Source: an uncultured bacterium (GTDB lineage: Bacteria > Actinomycetota > Coriobacteriia > Coriobacteriales > Coriobacteriaceae). Taken from it: a stretch of 64,000 bases of DNA. Below, piece after piece: positions 27,816 through 37,786 of the stretch. A program made the translations under genes and the position numbers. The notes under the pieces were generated by a model. The model was not told the DNA's origin. It did no database searches and saw only the letters and a program-made list of their open reading frames with translations. Location of the stretch: positions 372,001-436,000 of the forward strand of contig CAJMQJ010000001.1 in the NCBI GenBank assembly GCA_905215525.1, in the 5' to 3' direction. Position 1 is the first letter of the stretch. Each line of letters opens with the position of its first letter.

Positions 27816-28257
27816 TCAGACCTCCATCTGACATCGTCTTGCGCTGATAGATAAACCATAAGAAATAAAACCGAGATGATTATAACGAAATGCCGACCGA
27901 ATACCCCAAAAAATCGACCGTATGCCGAAATGGAAGTTCATTTTTTGCGGGAAAAACGGTATATGAAAAATCTTTACCAACCACTCCAACCGCTGCTATC
28001 TGGGCGATATGTCAGTTTGGCGATGTGCCGAAGAAAAAACGTTTTACCAATGTTGAGCATCACACGGTCTGCACCGTTGCGTGCGGACCATATTTCCAAA
28101 CCGATTGTTTTGGCTAGACGCGTCTCTTTGGGGTACCATAGCTCCACTATCAACTGCCGCTCAGCACGGCAGCCTTGATGAGCCCTTGCCCTTCTCCTGG
28201 GAATTATGATCGGGCATCAATCTGCTGAGTGGCCCGAATCTCAGGAGGGGACTCTAT
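27816..28257. other. 442-bp divergent intergenic region
   Basis: The pyk promoter (TATAAT, minus strand, 27879-27884) and probably the ATPase promoter (TTGGCT, then TACCAT near 28135) lie here. The ATPase leader of ~115 nt has a CTGCCG-CTCAGCA-CGGCAG hairpin and a second GC stem (GATCGGGC ... GCCCGA), but I could not match a known riboswitch. The centre is AT-rich. Confidence 0.4.
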
Positions 28258-30939
28258 ATGCAAAAGGAATACCTGTCCGCCGCGGCGGAGGTGCTCAGCG
28301 ACCAAGGTGTCGATGAGAACCTCGGCCTGAGCAACGACGAGGCGTCTTCGCGCCTCGCCAAGACAGGCCCTAACAAGCTCGAGGAAGCCGAGAAGACGCC
28401 GCTGTGGAAGCGTTTCTTTGAGCAGATGGCCGACCCCATGGTCATCATGCTGATCGTTGCCGCCGTCATCAGTGCGCTCACGGGCATGGTCAAGGGCGAG
28501 CCCGACTTTGCCGATGTTGCCATCATCATGTTCGTCGTTATCGTCAACTCGGTGCTGGGCGTGGTCCAGGAAGCCAAGAGCGAGGAGGCCCTCGAGGCCC
28601 TGCAGGAGATGAGTGCGGCGCAGTCCAAGGTGCTGCGCGACGGCAAGCTCGTGCACCTGCCGAGCGCCGAGCTCGTGCCCGGCGACGTGATCATGCTCGA
28701 GGCGGGCGACTCCGTCCCGGCCGACTGCCGCGTGCTCGAGAGCGCCACGATGAAGATCGAAGAGGCCGCGCTCACCGGCGAGTCCGTGCCCGTAGAGAAG
28801 CACGCCAACGTGATCGAGCTCGCTGCGGGCACCGATGACGTGCCGCTCGGCGACCGTAAGAACATGTGCTATATGGGCTCCACCGTCGTGTACGGCCGCG
28901 GTCGCGCCGTCGTGGTCGGCACCGGCATGAACACCGAGATGGGCAAGATCGCCGGCGCCCTGGCCGAGGCCAAGGAAGAGCTCACGCCGCTGCAGGTGAA
29001 GCTCGCCGAGCTCAGCCGCATCCTTACCATTATGGTTATCGTCATCTGCGTCGTCATCTTTGGCGTTGATATCATCCGCCACGGCGTGGGCAACGTTCTT
29101 ACCGACCCGACTGCCCTGCTCGACACCTTTATGGTTGCCGTCTCGCTCGCCGTCGCCGCCATCCCCGAGGGCCTGGTTGCCGTCGTGACCATCGTCCTCT
29201 CGCTTGGCGTGACCAAGATGGCCAAGCGCCAGGCGATTATCCGCAAGCTCTCTGCTGTCGAGACCCTTGGCTGCACACAGACCATCTGCTCCGACAAGAC
29301 CGGTACCCTTACCCAGAACAAGATGACCGTCGTCAAGCACGAGCTCGCTGCGCCCAAGGAGAAGTTCCTGGCCGGCATGGCGCTGTGCTCCGATGCTCAG
29401 TGGGACGAGGAGCTGGGCGAGGCCGTGGGTGAGCCGACTGAGTGTGCGCTCGTCAACGATGCCGGCAAGGCGGGCCTCACTGGCCTGACTGCCGAGCACC
29501 CGCGCGTGGGCGAGGCCCCGTTTGACTCGGGCCGCAAGATGATGTCCGTGGTCGTCGAGACCCTTGACGGCGAGTATGAGCAGTACACCAAGGGCGCGCC
29601 CGACGTGGTGATCGGCCTGTGCACCCATATCTACGAGGGCGATAAGGTCGTCCCCCTGACCGAGGAGCGCCGTGCCGAGCTCGTGGCCGCCAACAAGGCC
29701 ATGGCCGACGAGGCCCTGCGCGTGCTGGCGCTGGCAAGCCGCACCTACACCGAGGTCCCGAGCGACTGCAGCCCCGCTGCGCTCGAGCACGACCTGGTCT
29801 TCTGCGGCCTGTCCGGCATGATCGACCCTGTCCGCCCCGAGGTCGCCGACGCCATCCGCGAGGCCCACGATGCCGGTATTCGCACCGTCATGATCACGGG
29901 TGACCATATCGACACCGCCGTGGCCATCGCCAAGCAGCTGGGCATCGTCGCCGATCGCAGCCAGGCCATCACCGGCGCGGACCTCGATCGCATGAGCGAC
30001 GAGGAACTCGACGCGCACATCGAGGACTACGGCGTGTACGCCCGCGTCCAGCCCGAGCACAAGACACGCATCGTCGAGGCTTGGAAGTCGCGCGACCAGA
30101 TCGTGGCCATGACGGGCGATGGCGTCAACGACGCCCCGTCCATCAAGCGCGCCGACATTGGCGTTGGTATGGGCATCACCGGTACCGACGTCACCAAGAA
30201 CGTCGCCGACATGGTACTTGCCGATGACAACTTCGCTACCATCATCGGCGCCTGCGAAGAGGGTCGTCGCATCTACGACAACATCCGCAAGGTCATCCAG
30301 TTCCTGCTTTCGGCCAACCTTGCCGAGGTGTTCTCGGTGTTTATCGCCACGCTCATCGGCTTTACCATCTTCCAGCCGGTGCAGCTGCTGTGGGTGAACC
30401 TGGTCACCGACTGCTTCCCCGCGCTTGCGCTGGGCATGGAGGATGCCGAGGGCGACATCATGAAGCGCAAGCCGCGCAACGCCAAGGACGGTGTCTTTGC
30501 CGGACATATGGGTCTGGACTGCGTGGTCCAGGGCCTAATCATCACCGCGCTGGTGCTGGCGAGCTTCTTTGTGGGCGTGTACTTTGACATGGGCTACATC
30601 CACATCGCCGATATGATCGCCGGCAATGCCGACGAGGAAGGCGTGATGATGGCGTTCATCACGCTCAACATGGTCGAGATTTTCCACTGCTTCAATATGC
30701 GCAGCCGTCGTGCGTCGCTGTTCACCATGAAGAAGCAGAACAAGTGGCTGTGGGCTTCCGCCGCGCTGGCACTGGTGCTGACGGTGATCGTGACCGTGCA
30801 GCCGACGCTTGCCGAGATGTTCTTTGGCCCCGTGACGCTTGAGCTCAAGGGCGTTGTCGCTGCCCTGGGCCTGGCCTTCCTGATCATCCCGCTGATGGAG
30901 ATCTACAAGGCGATCATGCGCGCGGTGGAGAAAGAGTAA
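28258..30939 (+). CDS. calcium-translocating P-type ATPase
   Basis: The 893-aa IIA/IIB-type cation pump has an N-terminal cation-ATPase domain, actuator motif 'ALTGESVPVEK', the ion-site 'AAIPEGLVAVVTI', the phosphorylation motif 'CSDKTGTLTQNKM' (Asp ~residue 346), 'KGAPDVVIG', 'MITGDHIDTA' and 'MTGDGVNDAPSIKRADIGV'. Ten membrane segments are expected. Sequence favours Ca2+ export. AGGAGGGG precedes ATG 28258. No lipoprotein or partner gene is adjacent. Confidence 0.94.
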   Translation: MQKEYLSAAAEVLSDQGVDENLGLSNDEASSRLAKTGPNKLEEAEKTPLWKRFFEQMADPMVIMLIVAAVISALTGMVKGEPDFADVAIIMFVVIVNSVLGVVQEAKSEEALEALQEMSAAQSKVLRDGKLVHLPSAELVPGDVIMLEAGDSVPADCRVLESATMKIEEAALTGESVPVEKHANVIELAAGTDDVPLGDRKNMCYMGSTVVYGRGRAVVVGTGMNTEMGKIAGALAEAKEELTPLQVKLAELSRILTIMVIVICVVIFGVDIIRHGVGNVLTDPTALLDTFMVAVSLAVAAIPEGLVAVVTIVLSLGVTKMAKRQAIIRKLSAVETLGCTQTICSDKTGTLTQNKMTVVKHELAAPKEKFLAGMALCSDAQWDEELGEAVGEPTECALVNDAGKAGLTGLTAEHPRVGEAPFDSGRKMMSVVVETLDGEYEQYTKGAPDVVIGLCTHIYEGDKVVPLTEERRAELVAANKAMADEALRVLALASRTYTEVPSDCSPAALEHDLVFCGLSGMIDPVRPEVADAIREAHDAGIRTVMITGDHIDTAVAIAKQLGIVADRSQAITGADLDRMSDEELDAHIEDYGVYARVQPEHKTRIVEAWKSRDQIVAMTGDGVNDAPSIKRADIGVGMGITGTDVTKNVADMVLADDNFATIIGACEEGRRIYDNIRKVIQFLLSANLAEVFSVFIATLIGFTIFQPVQLLWVNLVTDCFPALALGMEDAEGDIMKRKPRNAKDGVFAGHMGLDCVVQGLIITALVLASFFVGVYFDMGYIHIADMIAGNADEEGVMMAFITLNMVEIFHCFNMRSRRASLFTMKKQNKWLWASAALALVLTVIVTVQPTLAEMFFGPVTLELKGVVAALGLAFLIIPLMEIYKAIMRAVEKE

Positions 30940-30975
30940 CGTACCTGTCCGGGCCCGCCCGCCTGCGGGGTTTCT

Positions 30976-31027
30976 TCTTCGCTGGTCCTCGCGCTTCGCG
31001 CTGCGGGATCGCTCAGAAGAAACCCCT
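30976..31027. repeat. intergenic palindrome behind Ca-ATPase gene
   Basis: GGGGTTTCTTCT is repeated inverted as AGAAGAAACCCC, with a GCGCTTCGCGC core, inside a wider GGGCCCG ... CGGGCC frame (30953-31040). The core layout (TCG-TGG-GCG...CGC-GG-CTC) resembles the pheS-pheT hairpin. Confidence 0.6.
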
Positions 31028-31083
31028 CCCGGCGTCGGGCCTTCGGATAACCTCTCGGGACCATGAGCTGAGGGAAAGTGTGT

Positions 31084-31119
31084 GAGCCGGTCGAGCGTTT
31101 GCTCGACCGGCTCTTTTTT
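31084..31119 (+). terminator. terminator before rsgA
   Basis: GAGCCGGTCGAGC-GTTT-GCTCGACCGGCTC followed by TTTTTT. Confidence 0.9.
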
Positions 31120-31168
31120 GTGGGTAAAATACCTGCTCAGTTGTGATTTATGGTGCTGGGAGGCGCTT

Positions 31169-32353
31169 GTGGGCAAGGCTAAGGCTAAAGCGAAGAAAAA
31201 GACGACGGGGGCGCGGGCTAAGCGCGATCGTCGTCGGAAGCTCGCGACCGAGGCGCCCGCGTCTGCCGAGGAGCTGCTGGCGAGCGTGCCGGGACTCGAC
31301 GCGCTGCAGGACGTTCCGGCGTTCGATGACCTGCCGGTCGATGAAGCTCAGCAGGCTGCCTTTGATGATTTCTGCGCACATGCCGAGGAGCCCGAGCAGA
31401 TGCAGCTTGGCGCCGTGGTGCGCTTGGATCGTGGGTTTCCGCTGGTGGCGACTGCCGACGATACCTTCCGCGCCGAGCATGCCGTGGGATTTGCCAAGTC
31501 GCGCGGTGGGGACGAGGTCCTGCTGCCTGCCGTGGGCGATCGTGTGGCGGTGCGCCGCGCTCCCGGGCACGATATGGGCGTGATTGAATGCGTACTGCCG
31601 CGCCGTACGAGCTTTGAGCGTTGGCGCGGCCGTGCCCGCGGAGAGCGCCAGGTGCTCTGCTCCAACGTGGATAGCGTGCTAATCGTGCAGGCGCTCGGTG
31701 CCGGCGAGGTGCTGCTCGACCGTGTGGCGCGCTCGCTGGTGTTGGCGCTCGACTGCGATGCCGAGCCGGTGGTGGTGCTCACCAAGGCTGACCGCTGCGA
31801 TGCCGGGGAGCTCGAGCGCGATCTGGACCGCGTGCGCCGTCTGGTGGGTCCGGACGTGCGCGTGATCGTGACGTCTTCTGCCGAGGGCCGCGGTCTGGAC
31901 GAGGTCCGTGCCTGCGTGCCTGCCGGGAGCTGCGCCATGATTCTGGGCGAGTCGGGTGCCGGCAAGTCGACGCTGCTCAATGCACTGCTGGGCCACGATA
32001 CGTTGGCGACCGGCGGTGTGCGCGAACGCGACGACCAGGGCCGTCACACTACCGTCGCGCGCGTGATGGTGGCGCTGCCGGGCGACGCCGGCGTGATCGC
32101 CGATGCCCCGGGTCTGCGCAGTTTGCCGCTCGTGGGTCACGAGCGGGGTCTGGCACGCGCCTTCCCCGAGATTGTCGAGGCATCGCGTGCGTGCCGGTTT
32201 GGCGACTGCACGCATACCCACGAACCGGGTTGCGCCGTTCGCGAGGCCGAGGACGCCGGGCAGATCGACGGCCTGCGTCTGGAAACTTTCCAAAATCTGG
32301 CGTCATCCATGCGCGTGAGCGCTCAAATGCTCGATCCCGATGTCCATCTGTAA
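31169..32353 (+). CDS. rsgA: ribosome small subunit-dependent GTPase A
   Basis: The 394-aa circularly permuted GTPase helps mature 30S ribosomes. A Lys-rich N-terminus and OB fold precede G4 ('VLTKADRCD'), then G1 'GESGAGKSTLLN' and G3 'DAPGL' in the permuted order; the C-terminal zinc site is 'CRFGDCTHTHEPGC'. GTG 31169 is chosen because GGGAGG lies 5 nt upstream and the frame upstream overlaps the terminator. Confidence 0.93.
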   Translation: MGKAKAKAKKKTTGARAKRDRRRKLATEAPASAEELLASVPGLDALQDVPAFDDLPVDEAQQAAFDDFCAHAEEPEQMQLGAVVRLDRGFPLVATADDTFRAEHAVGFAKSRGGDEVLLPAVGDRVAVRRAPGHDMGVIECVLPRRTSFERWRGRARGERQVLCSNVDSVLIVQALGAGEVLLDRVARSLVLALDCDAEPVVVLTKADRCDAGELERDLDRVRRLVGPDVRVIVTSSAEGRGLDEVRACVPAGSCAMILGESGAGKSTLLNALLGHDTLATGGVRERDDQGRHTTVARVMVALPGDAGVIADAPGLRSLPLVGHERGLARAFPEIVEASRACRFGDCTHTHEPGCAVREAEDAGQIDGLRLETFQNLASSMRVSAQMLDPDVHL

Positions 32354-32370
32354 TTGATTTTTCCTATGAC

Positions 32371-32406
32371 AGCCGTCTCCCAACTGTTCGGGAGACGGCT
32401 TTTTTG
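32371..32406 (+). terminator. terminator of rsgA
   Basis: AGCCGTCTCCC (32371-32381) pairs with GGGAGACGGCT (32390-32400), followed by a T-run. Confidence 0.9.
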
Positions 32407-32605
32407 CTGCGGAAAAGCATCGAAACATGCAGTTTGCTGACGTGCTGACCAAAACCTTGCCACGAGCTTGACGGGCTGGTCAGCTTTTGGTCAGCGATTG
32501 GTTTGACATCGAAAACCAAGATTGCGATTGCGCCGCTTTGCACTCTGGCCGCCCAGACAATGGTGGTACGGGCATTCGCCCGGCACTGCCATGAGAGGAG
32601 CGGCC

Positions 32606-33265
32606 GTGAACAAGAGCAAGCGCATCGCCATCAGTCTGGTCGCGGGCGTGCTCGCTGCTCTGCTCTGCATGGTTTACGGCTCGTCGATCCGCTCGCAAGC
32701 CGAACAGGTCCAGGCTGAGACCTTGGCCAAGTACGGTGGCGATCGCGTCGAGGTATGCGTCGCGGCGCGCGATATCGATGTGGGTGAGACCCTCGATGAG
32801 ACCAATGTCATAACCCAGGAATGGCTGACGAGCCTGCTGCCGCGTGACGCAGCGACCGAGCTGCGCCAGGTGCGCGGCGACGTGACGACTTCGCGTATTC
32901 CCAAAAACGCCGTGATCTGCAATGTCTACACCAAGGCCGAGAGCCGCAAGCTCGAGGTGCCTAAGGGCAAGGTTGCCGTTTCGGTGGCGGTCGATGCCGA
33001 GCACTCGGTCGGCGGTGCCACGGGCGTGGGCAGCTACGTGGACGTGTACGTGCAAAAGGACGGCGTGACCGATCGGCTGTGCGGTGCGCACGTGATCGAT
33101 ACCAGTGAGGATTCCGGTGCCACGCGCGAGGGCAGGATCGAATGGGTGACGCTGGCGGCTGACCCCGAAGACGTCAAGGAACTGCTGGGAGCCTCGGGCA
33201 AGGGAACGGTCAGCTTGACGATTCCCGCCACGGCGCGCGGCAAAAAGAGCGGAGGCGACGAGTGA
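32606..33265 (+). CDS. cpaB: Flp pilus assembly protein CpaB-like (SAF domain)
   Basis: 219 aa. A single N-terminal membrane segment ('IAISLVAGVLAALLCMVYGS') is followed by a SAF domain ('VCVAARDIDVGETLDETNVI') and an RcpC/CpaB-like C-terminal part ('VGSYVDVYVQKDG'). CpaB is a Tad pilus assembly factor best known from diderms; here it opens the pilus operon of a presumed monoderm. GTG 32606 follows AGGAG by 5 nt. Confidence 0.8.
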   Translation: MNKSKRIAISLVAGVLAALLCMVYGSSIRSQAEQVQAETLAKYGGDRVEVCVAARDIDVGETLDETNVITQEWLTSLLPRDAATELRQVRGDVTTSRIPKNAVICNVYTKAESRKLEVPKGKVAVSVAVDAEHSVGGATGVGSYVDVYVQKDGVTDRLCGAHVIDTSEDSGATREGRIEWVTLAADPEDVKELLGASGKGTVSLTIPATARGKKSGGDE

Positions 33266-34914
33266 TGAAGGCGATCTGGCTTGCGTGCTGCGCGTGCGGC
33301 GATTACGGGCTGTTGCAGCGGGAAGTCGAGGGCCGTGATGTGGGTGCACAGGTGCTTCGCGTGGGTGACCTGGACGGGCTGGTTTCCATGGCGCGGGCGT
33401 TTCCGTCGCGCCGCGGGGCTGCCATCATCGCGGCGTCTCTGTTTGATACCGAAGATGTGCGCAAGACCGTTGCGCGCCTGACGGCCGAAGGCCGCGTGAG
33501 TCGCGTGGTCGTGTTGATAGAAGCGCTCGATCCGTCGGATATCGAGGGGCTGTTTCGCGCGGGGGCGACCGAGGTCATCGCTGCACACAGTATATGCGGC
33601 AACGGGCGCGCGGGCGAGGGAGCGGTTGATTCCGATCGGAGCATGACGATTGAGCCCGATGCTTTTGTTGATAGGGAACCCGGGGCGCCTCGCGCTACAA
33701 GAGGCCCGCGTGTTGATGATTATGGAAAAGCGGAAGCCGAGCATGGTCGGCGCCCCCGGAACCCTCTTGTATACGATGACGCTGGAGAGCCGGCGCAGCA
33801 TGCTGGCGATTCCCCGGCTGTAGATATGGGATACGTGCACGGCGTGAATCTGGCGGATGAACTCGATGAAGTTGAGGGCTTTGCCGGGTGCGGCGAGTTG
33901 TCGCTGATGCAGCATGAGCAGATTGCGCAGAACGAGCCTGCCTCGCAGACCGAACAAGCTGCCATGCCGGCTTGGACGCAGCGTGTGGTTGCGGCGGGGG
34001 AGACGGGGACGCTGTCACCGACGCCCGCCCCGCCGCCTCCGATGCCGCCGGCAGACGCTGCCGCTTCGCCGCATCGAGCTCCGGTCATCTGCGCCATTTC
34101 GGGTTCGGGCGGTTGCGGCAAGTCGACGATCGTTGCCACCATGGCACACACATCGTCGCTGTTGGGCTTGCGTGCCGCCGTGCTCGACCTGGACCTGATG
34201 TTTGGAAACCTTTACGACTTGTTAGGCGTCGATGCTCCGCGCGATATGGCGGCACTTATCGAGCCGTCGGCGGCGGGCACGCTCACCGAGCCGGATATCG
34301 TAGCCGCTTCGATGCGCGTGGCACCGGGCATTACGCTCTGGGGTCCCGTCGCGGCGCCCGAGCAAGCCGAGCTCATGGCACGTCCGGTGGAGCTACTGCT
34401 TGATGTTCTGCGTCGCGAATCCGACGTGGTCTTTATCGATACTTCGGTCTTTTGGGGCGACGCCGTGGCGGCTGCGGTGGCGGCGAGCGACCGTTGCCTG
34501 GTCGTTGGCGATGCGGCGGTGTCGTCCGCGGCATCGGCATCGCGCGTCATTGAACTGGCAGGTCGAGTAGGTGTGCCGCGCACGCGCATGAGCGCCGTGT
34601 TCAACCGGTTCGGTGCGCGCGGGGCAGACGAGGACGTCGCCATGCGCTTTGAGATTGCCTGTGCGTTGAGCTCCAAGATTCGTATCGCCGATGGCGGGCA
34701 GGATCTCGCCGCGCTCATGGCGTTTGGGCGCGCTGACGAGGCAGTGGGGCAGACCAGCGCTTTTGCGACTAGCGTGCGCGAGGCCACACGCGAGATGCTC
34801 GTGGAACTGGGGTGCGCCGTCGGCCCTTGGAGCGATATGGTCGCCGACCGTGCAACGCGCACCGAACGCCCGCGTATCCGCCTTCCCTGGTCGCGCGAGG
34901 GTGATCAGCGATGA
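33265..34914 (+). CDS. tadZ: TadZ/CpaE-like ParA-family ATPase
   Basis: The 549-aa protein has an atypical receiver-like N-terminal domain (~1-110), a long acidic, Pro-rich linker (~110-270) and a MinD/ParA ATPase domain with a deviant P-loop 'GSGGCGKSTI' (~residue 279) and 'AAVLDLDLMFGNLYDLLGVD'. TadZ proteins place the Tad pilus machine at a cell site. ATG 33265 overlaps the cpaB stop (GTG 33262 is also possible); GGAGG precedes both. Confidence 0.83.
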   Translation: MKAIWLACCACGDYGLLQREVEGRDVGAQVLRVGDLDGLVSMARAFPSRRGAAIIAASLFDTEDVRKTVARLTAEGRVSRVVVLIEALDPSDIEGLFRAGATEVIAAHSICGNGRAGEGAVDSDRSMTIEPDAFVDREPGAPRATRGPRVDDYGKAEAEHGRRPRNPLVYDDAGEPAQHAGDSPAVDMGYVHGVNLADELDEVEGFAGCGELSLMQHEQIAQNEPASQTEQAAMPAWTQRVVAAGETGTLSPTPAPPPPMPPADAAASPHRAPVICAISGSGGCGKSTIVATMAHTSSLLGLRAAVLDLDLMFGNLYDLLGVDAPRDMAALIEPSAAGTLTEPDIVAASMRVAPGITLWGPVAAPEQAELMARPVELLLDVLRRESDVVFIDTSVFWGDAVAAAVAASDRCLVVGDAAVSSAASASRVIELAGRVGVPRTRMSAVFNRFGARGADEDVAMRFEIACALSSKIRIADGGQDLAALMAFGRADEAVGQTSAFATSVREATREMLVELGCAVGPWSDMVADRATRTERPRIRLPWSREGDQR

Positions 34915-36239
34915 GCCTGCAAACGAGGATTAAGGCTGCCGGCGCTGCAGCGGCGGTAGCGCCTGTGGATGCGGGGCGTCGCCGCGCGGTGAAACGACGC
35001 ACCAAGCGCGCCGTGATGGACCGTATGGGCTACGACGAAGTGGCGCGTATCAGCGCCTATATCGACCCGACACTTGCCCGCTCGGAATTGCGTCCTGCGG
35101 TGGAGGCGGCGCTCAATGTTGAGGAGCCGACCGATCTCGCGACGCCCGAGCGCGAGACTATCATCGACGAGATTTTGGATGACGTGGTGGGCTTGGGGCC
35201 GTTGCAGCCGCTCATCGAGGACGACACCGTTACCGAGATCATGATCAACGGCTGCCGCTCGGCTTTCTTTGAACGCGGCGGCGTCTTGTACCCCATCGAG
35301 CATGCGTTTGAGGATGATGAACAGATCCGTGTGCTTATCGACCGCATCATCTCGCCACTTGGCCGCCGTATCGACGAGCGCAGCCCCATCGTCAACGCCC
35401 GCCTCAAAACGGGTTATCGCGTCAACGCGGTGATTCCGCCTGTGGCGATTGACGGACCGATTCTCACCATCCGAAAGTTTTCGGACCGCATCTGCTCGCT
35501 GGACGAGCTCGTGGGGTTGGGATCGCTGCCGCTTTGGTATGCGCAGCTGCTGTCGTGTGCGGTGTCGCTGCGACAGGACCTGGCGGTTGCGGGAGGCACG
35601 GGATCTGGTAAGACCACCCTGCTCAACGCGTTGTCATGTGAGATTTCCACCGGCGAGCGCATCGTGACGATCGAGGACTCTGCCGAGCTCAAGTTTGCGC
35701 ATCATCCGCACGTGGTGCGCCTAGAGGCGCGCGAGGCTTCAATTGAAGGCGAGGGCGCGGTGACGATCCGCGACCTGGTGACTAATGCCCTGCGCATGCG
35801 CCCCGACCGCATCGTGGTGGGCGAGGTGCGCGGTGCCGAGTGCTGCGACATGTTGCAGGCCATGAACACGGGCCACGACGGGTCGCTCACCACGCTTCAT
35901 GCGGGTTCAGAACAGGAGACCGTGGTGCGTCTGACGTTGCTTGCACGTTATGGCATCGATCTGCCGAGCGAGCTCATCGAGGAGCAGATTGCCATGGCAC
36001 TCGACGGTATCGTGATGTCCGAGCGCCACGCCGATGGCAGGCGCTTCGTCTCCTCGTATTCGGGGGTGCGACGCGCCGCATCGGGCGGCGTAGAGCTCGA
36101 GCGCTATGTGACGTTCGATGCCGCCGAGCGCACCTGGACGCTTGACCGCGAGCCGCCGTTTATCGCAGAAGGCCTGCGGTCGGGGACGCTCACACAAGAG
36201 GAGGTGGACGAATGGAGATCACTGTGCCCCTCGTCGTAG
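34911..36239 (+). CDS. tadA: Tad pilus assembly ATPase TadA/CpaF
   Basis: The 442-aa secretion ATPase powers pilus polymerisation. Walker A 'GGTGSGKTTLLNAL' (~residue 229), Asp box 'IVTIEDSAEL', Walker B region 'MRPDRIVVGEVRGAE' and His box 'GHDGSLTTLHA' are all intact. ATG 34911 overlaps the preceding stop (ATGA). Confidence 0.95.
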   Translation: MSLQTRIKAAGAAAAVAPVDAGRRRAVKRRTKRAVMDRMGYDEVARISAYIDPTLARSELRPAVEAALNVEEPTDLATPERETIIDEILDDVVGLGPLQPLIEDDTVTEIMINGCRSAFFERGGVLYPIEHAFEDDEQIRVLIDRIISPLGRRIDERSPIVNARLKTGYRVNAVIPPVAIDGPILTIRKFSDRICSLDELVGLGSLPLWYAQLLSCAVSLRQDLAVAGGTGSGKTTLLNALSCEISTGERIVTIEDSAELKFAHHPHVVRLEAREASIEGEGAVTIRDLVTNALRMRPDRIVVGEVRGAECCDMLQAMNTGHDGSLTTLHAGSEQETVVRLTLLARYGIDLPSELIEEQIAMALDGIVMSERHADGRRFVSSYSGVRRAASGGVELERYVTFDAAERTWTLDREPPFIAEGLRSGTLTQEEVDEWRSLCPSS

Positions 36240-37138
36240 GGGGCTTGGCAGGGCTTTCTGTCGCGACGGCGTGCGGGGCGGAACCTCGTGTGCCGCAGGT
36301 ACCGCCGGCGGAGCTGGCACGTCAGGCGCTCGAGACGGTGGCAGAGAAGCTGCCGCGTGAGCTGGTGGAAAACGATCTGCTGAAAAAGATCGCCCGTTCG
36401 TGGGCATCGCTGGCTCCGGCGCATCGCCTTGGCCTCGTGATCGAAGATGCTTCGGGACGTTTGGCGTTTCTGCTGCTATCGAGCGGTGTCTGCTGCGTTT
36501 TACTAACGATGGTGTCGTTATCGCCCCTCGGATTTGCCTTGGGACTTGTTGCTCCGTTTGCCGTTGGTGCCGCTCGGGATGGCTTTGAGAGCCGGCGCGA
36601 GCAACACGATGCAGAAGAGGCAATGCCCGAGGCGTTTACCGCACTTTCCATGTCGCTTGCCTCGGGACATTCGCTGGCCCAGGGCATGCGCTTTGTGGGC
36701 GCTCATGCGCAAGAGCCAGTGCATACCGAGTTTTTGCGGGTGGCGGCGGCGATCGATTGCGGCATCTCGGCGACCGACGCGCTCGATGACTTGCTCGTGC
36801 GTATCGACGCCCCCGGTCTTTCGCTTGTGACCTTGGCGCTTAAGGTGTCTCAGCGCACCGGCGCTCCGCTTGCCGACTTATTGTCCGAGGCGTCGAGCAT
36901 GGTGGGGGAGCGCATTGAGCTCAAGCGCCGCCTGGATGTTAAGACGTCGCAGGCTCGCATGTCTGCGCATATGGTCGCGGCGATGCCGGCGGGCATGTGC
37001 GCGGTGTTGGCGCTGCTTTCGGCAGATTTTCGTCGCGGTCTTGCGACGCCTGCCGGCGCGGGCGCTGTGGTGCTGGGTCTTGCCCTCAACGCCGTTGCCC
37101 TGGTGGTTATCCGGCGCATTATGCGGGTGGAGCTATGA
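36212..37138 (+). CDS. tadB: TadB-like pilus inner-membrane protein
   Basis: 308 aa with paired membrane segments in the N-terminal third ('GVCCVLLTMVSLSPLGFALG') and at the C-terminus, flanking a GspF/T2SSF domain ('AMPEAFTALSMSLASGHSLA'). It forms the platform with TadC. The start overlaps the end of tadA by 28 nt; AGAGGAGG precedes it. Confidence 0.88.
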   Translation: MEITVPLVVGGLAGLSVATACGAEPRVPQVPPAELARQALETVAEKLPRELVENDLLKKIARSWASLAPAHRLGLVIEDASGRLAFLLLSSGVCCVLLTMVSLSPLGFALGLVAPFAVGAARDGFESRREQHDAEEAMPEAFTALSMSLASGHSLAQGMRFVGAHAQEPVHTEFLRVAAAIDCGISATDALDDLLVRIDAPGLSLVTLALKVSQRTGAPLADLLSEASSMVGERIELKRRLDVKTSQARMSAHMVAAMPAGMCAVLALLSADFRRGLATPAGAGAVVLGLALNAVALVVIRRIMRVEL

Positions 37139-37776
37139 GCGCCCCGGTTGCAGTTGCGGCTTGCCTGTGCGCCCTGAGTGTATTTGTCGCGACGGGTTTG
37201 GATCGGGCGGATGCACGCAAGATCGCAGGGGCCTGCAAGCGCGAGGCGGTGCTGGTCGCTGCCGCGGGTCGCTCGGTGGTCGATGCTCTGACCGCGCGAG
37301 TGAAGGGCGCGGTTGGAGCGGGCGGCCCGGCGCGAGTGTCGCTCGGCGAAGTGTCCGAGATGATCGATGTTGTGCGCTTGGGTCTTTCGGCCGGTCTTTC
37401 GTTTGATGCGGCGCTTGAGATTTTCTGCGCCAACCGCCGGTCAGTGCTGGCTCTTCGCCTTGAGCGCGCCTGCATGGCGTGGCAGGTGGGCGTGGGCACG
37501 CGTGAGGACGAGTTGTTGGCCGCCGCGCGCGACCTGGACGTGCGAGCGCTCGAGACCTTTGCCATCACGGTGGGGCAGGCGCTCGCCCTGGGTGCCCCAC
37601 TTGCCGAGACGCTGGCCGCTCAAAGTTGCGAGATCCGTGCGGCTCATCGCGCCGCGGTCGAGCGCGAGATCGAGCGTGCACCCGTCAAGCTGCTGATTCC
37701 CACCGGCACGCTCATCTTGCCGGCGTTGCTTCTGTCCATATTGGGCCCGCTGCTGGGAGCAGGCGGGATGATGTAG
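37135..37776 (+). CDS. tadC: TadC-like pilus inner-membrane protein
   Basis: The 213-aa protein carries a T2SSF-like domain ('MIDVVRLGLSAGLSFDAALE', 'FAITVGQALALGAPLAETL') between an N-terminal hydrophobic segment and a C-terminal anchor ('ILPALLLSILGPLLGAGGMM'). It is shorter than typical TadC. ATG 37135 overlaps the tadB stop (ATGA). Confidence 0.85.
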   Translation: MSAPVAVAACLCALSVFVATGLDRADARKIAGACKREAVLVAAAGRSVVDALTARVKGAVGAGGPARVSLGEVSEMIDVVRLGLSAGLSFDAALEIFCANRRSVLALRLERACMAWQVGVGTREDELLAAARDLDVRALETFAITVGQALALGAPLAETLAAQSCEIRAAHRAAVEREIERAPVKLLIPTGTLILPALLLSILGPLLGAGGMM

Positions 37777-37786
37777 GGAGGAATAC

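Noticed and set aside
26163..27854. 563-residue open frame antisense to pyk
   Set aside because: It is the mirror of a high-GC gene with strong codon bias; pyruvate kinase motifs on the other strand are complete and the antisense product has no family features.
28142..28257. yybP-ykoY or Mg2+ riboswitch before the P-type ATPase gene
   Set aside because: Two hairpins are present, but the conserved core sequences of these riboswitches are not visible.
28204..30507. 767-residue open frame antisense to the Ca2+ ATPase gene
   Set aside because: Same codon-bias shadow; the product is low-complexity and rich in Asp, His and Gly, and the sense gene has all P-type ATPase motifs.
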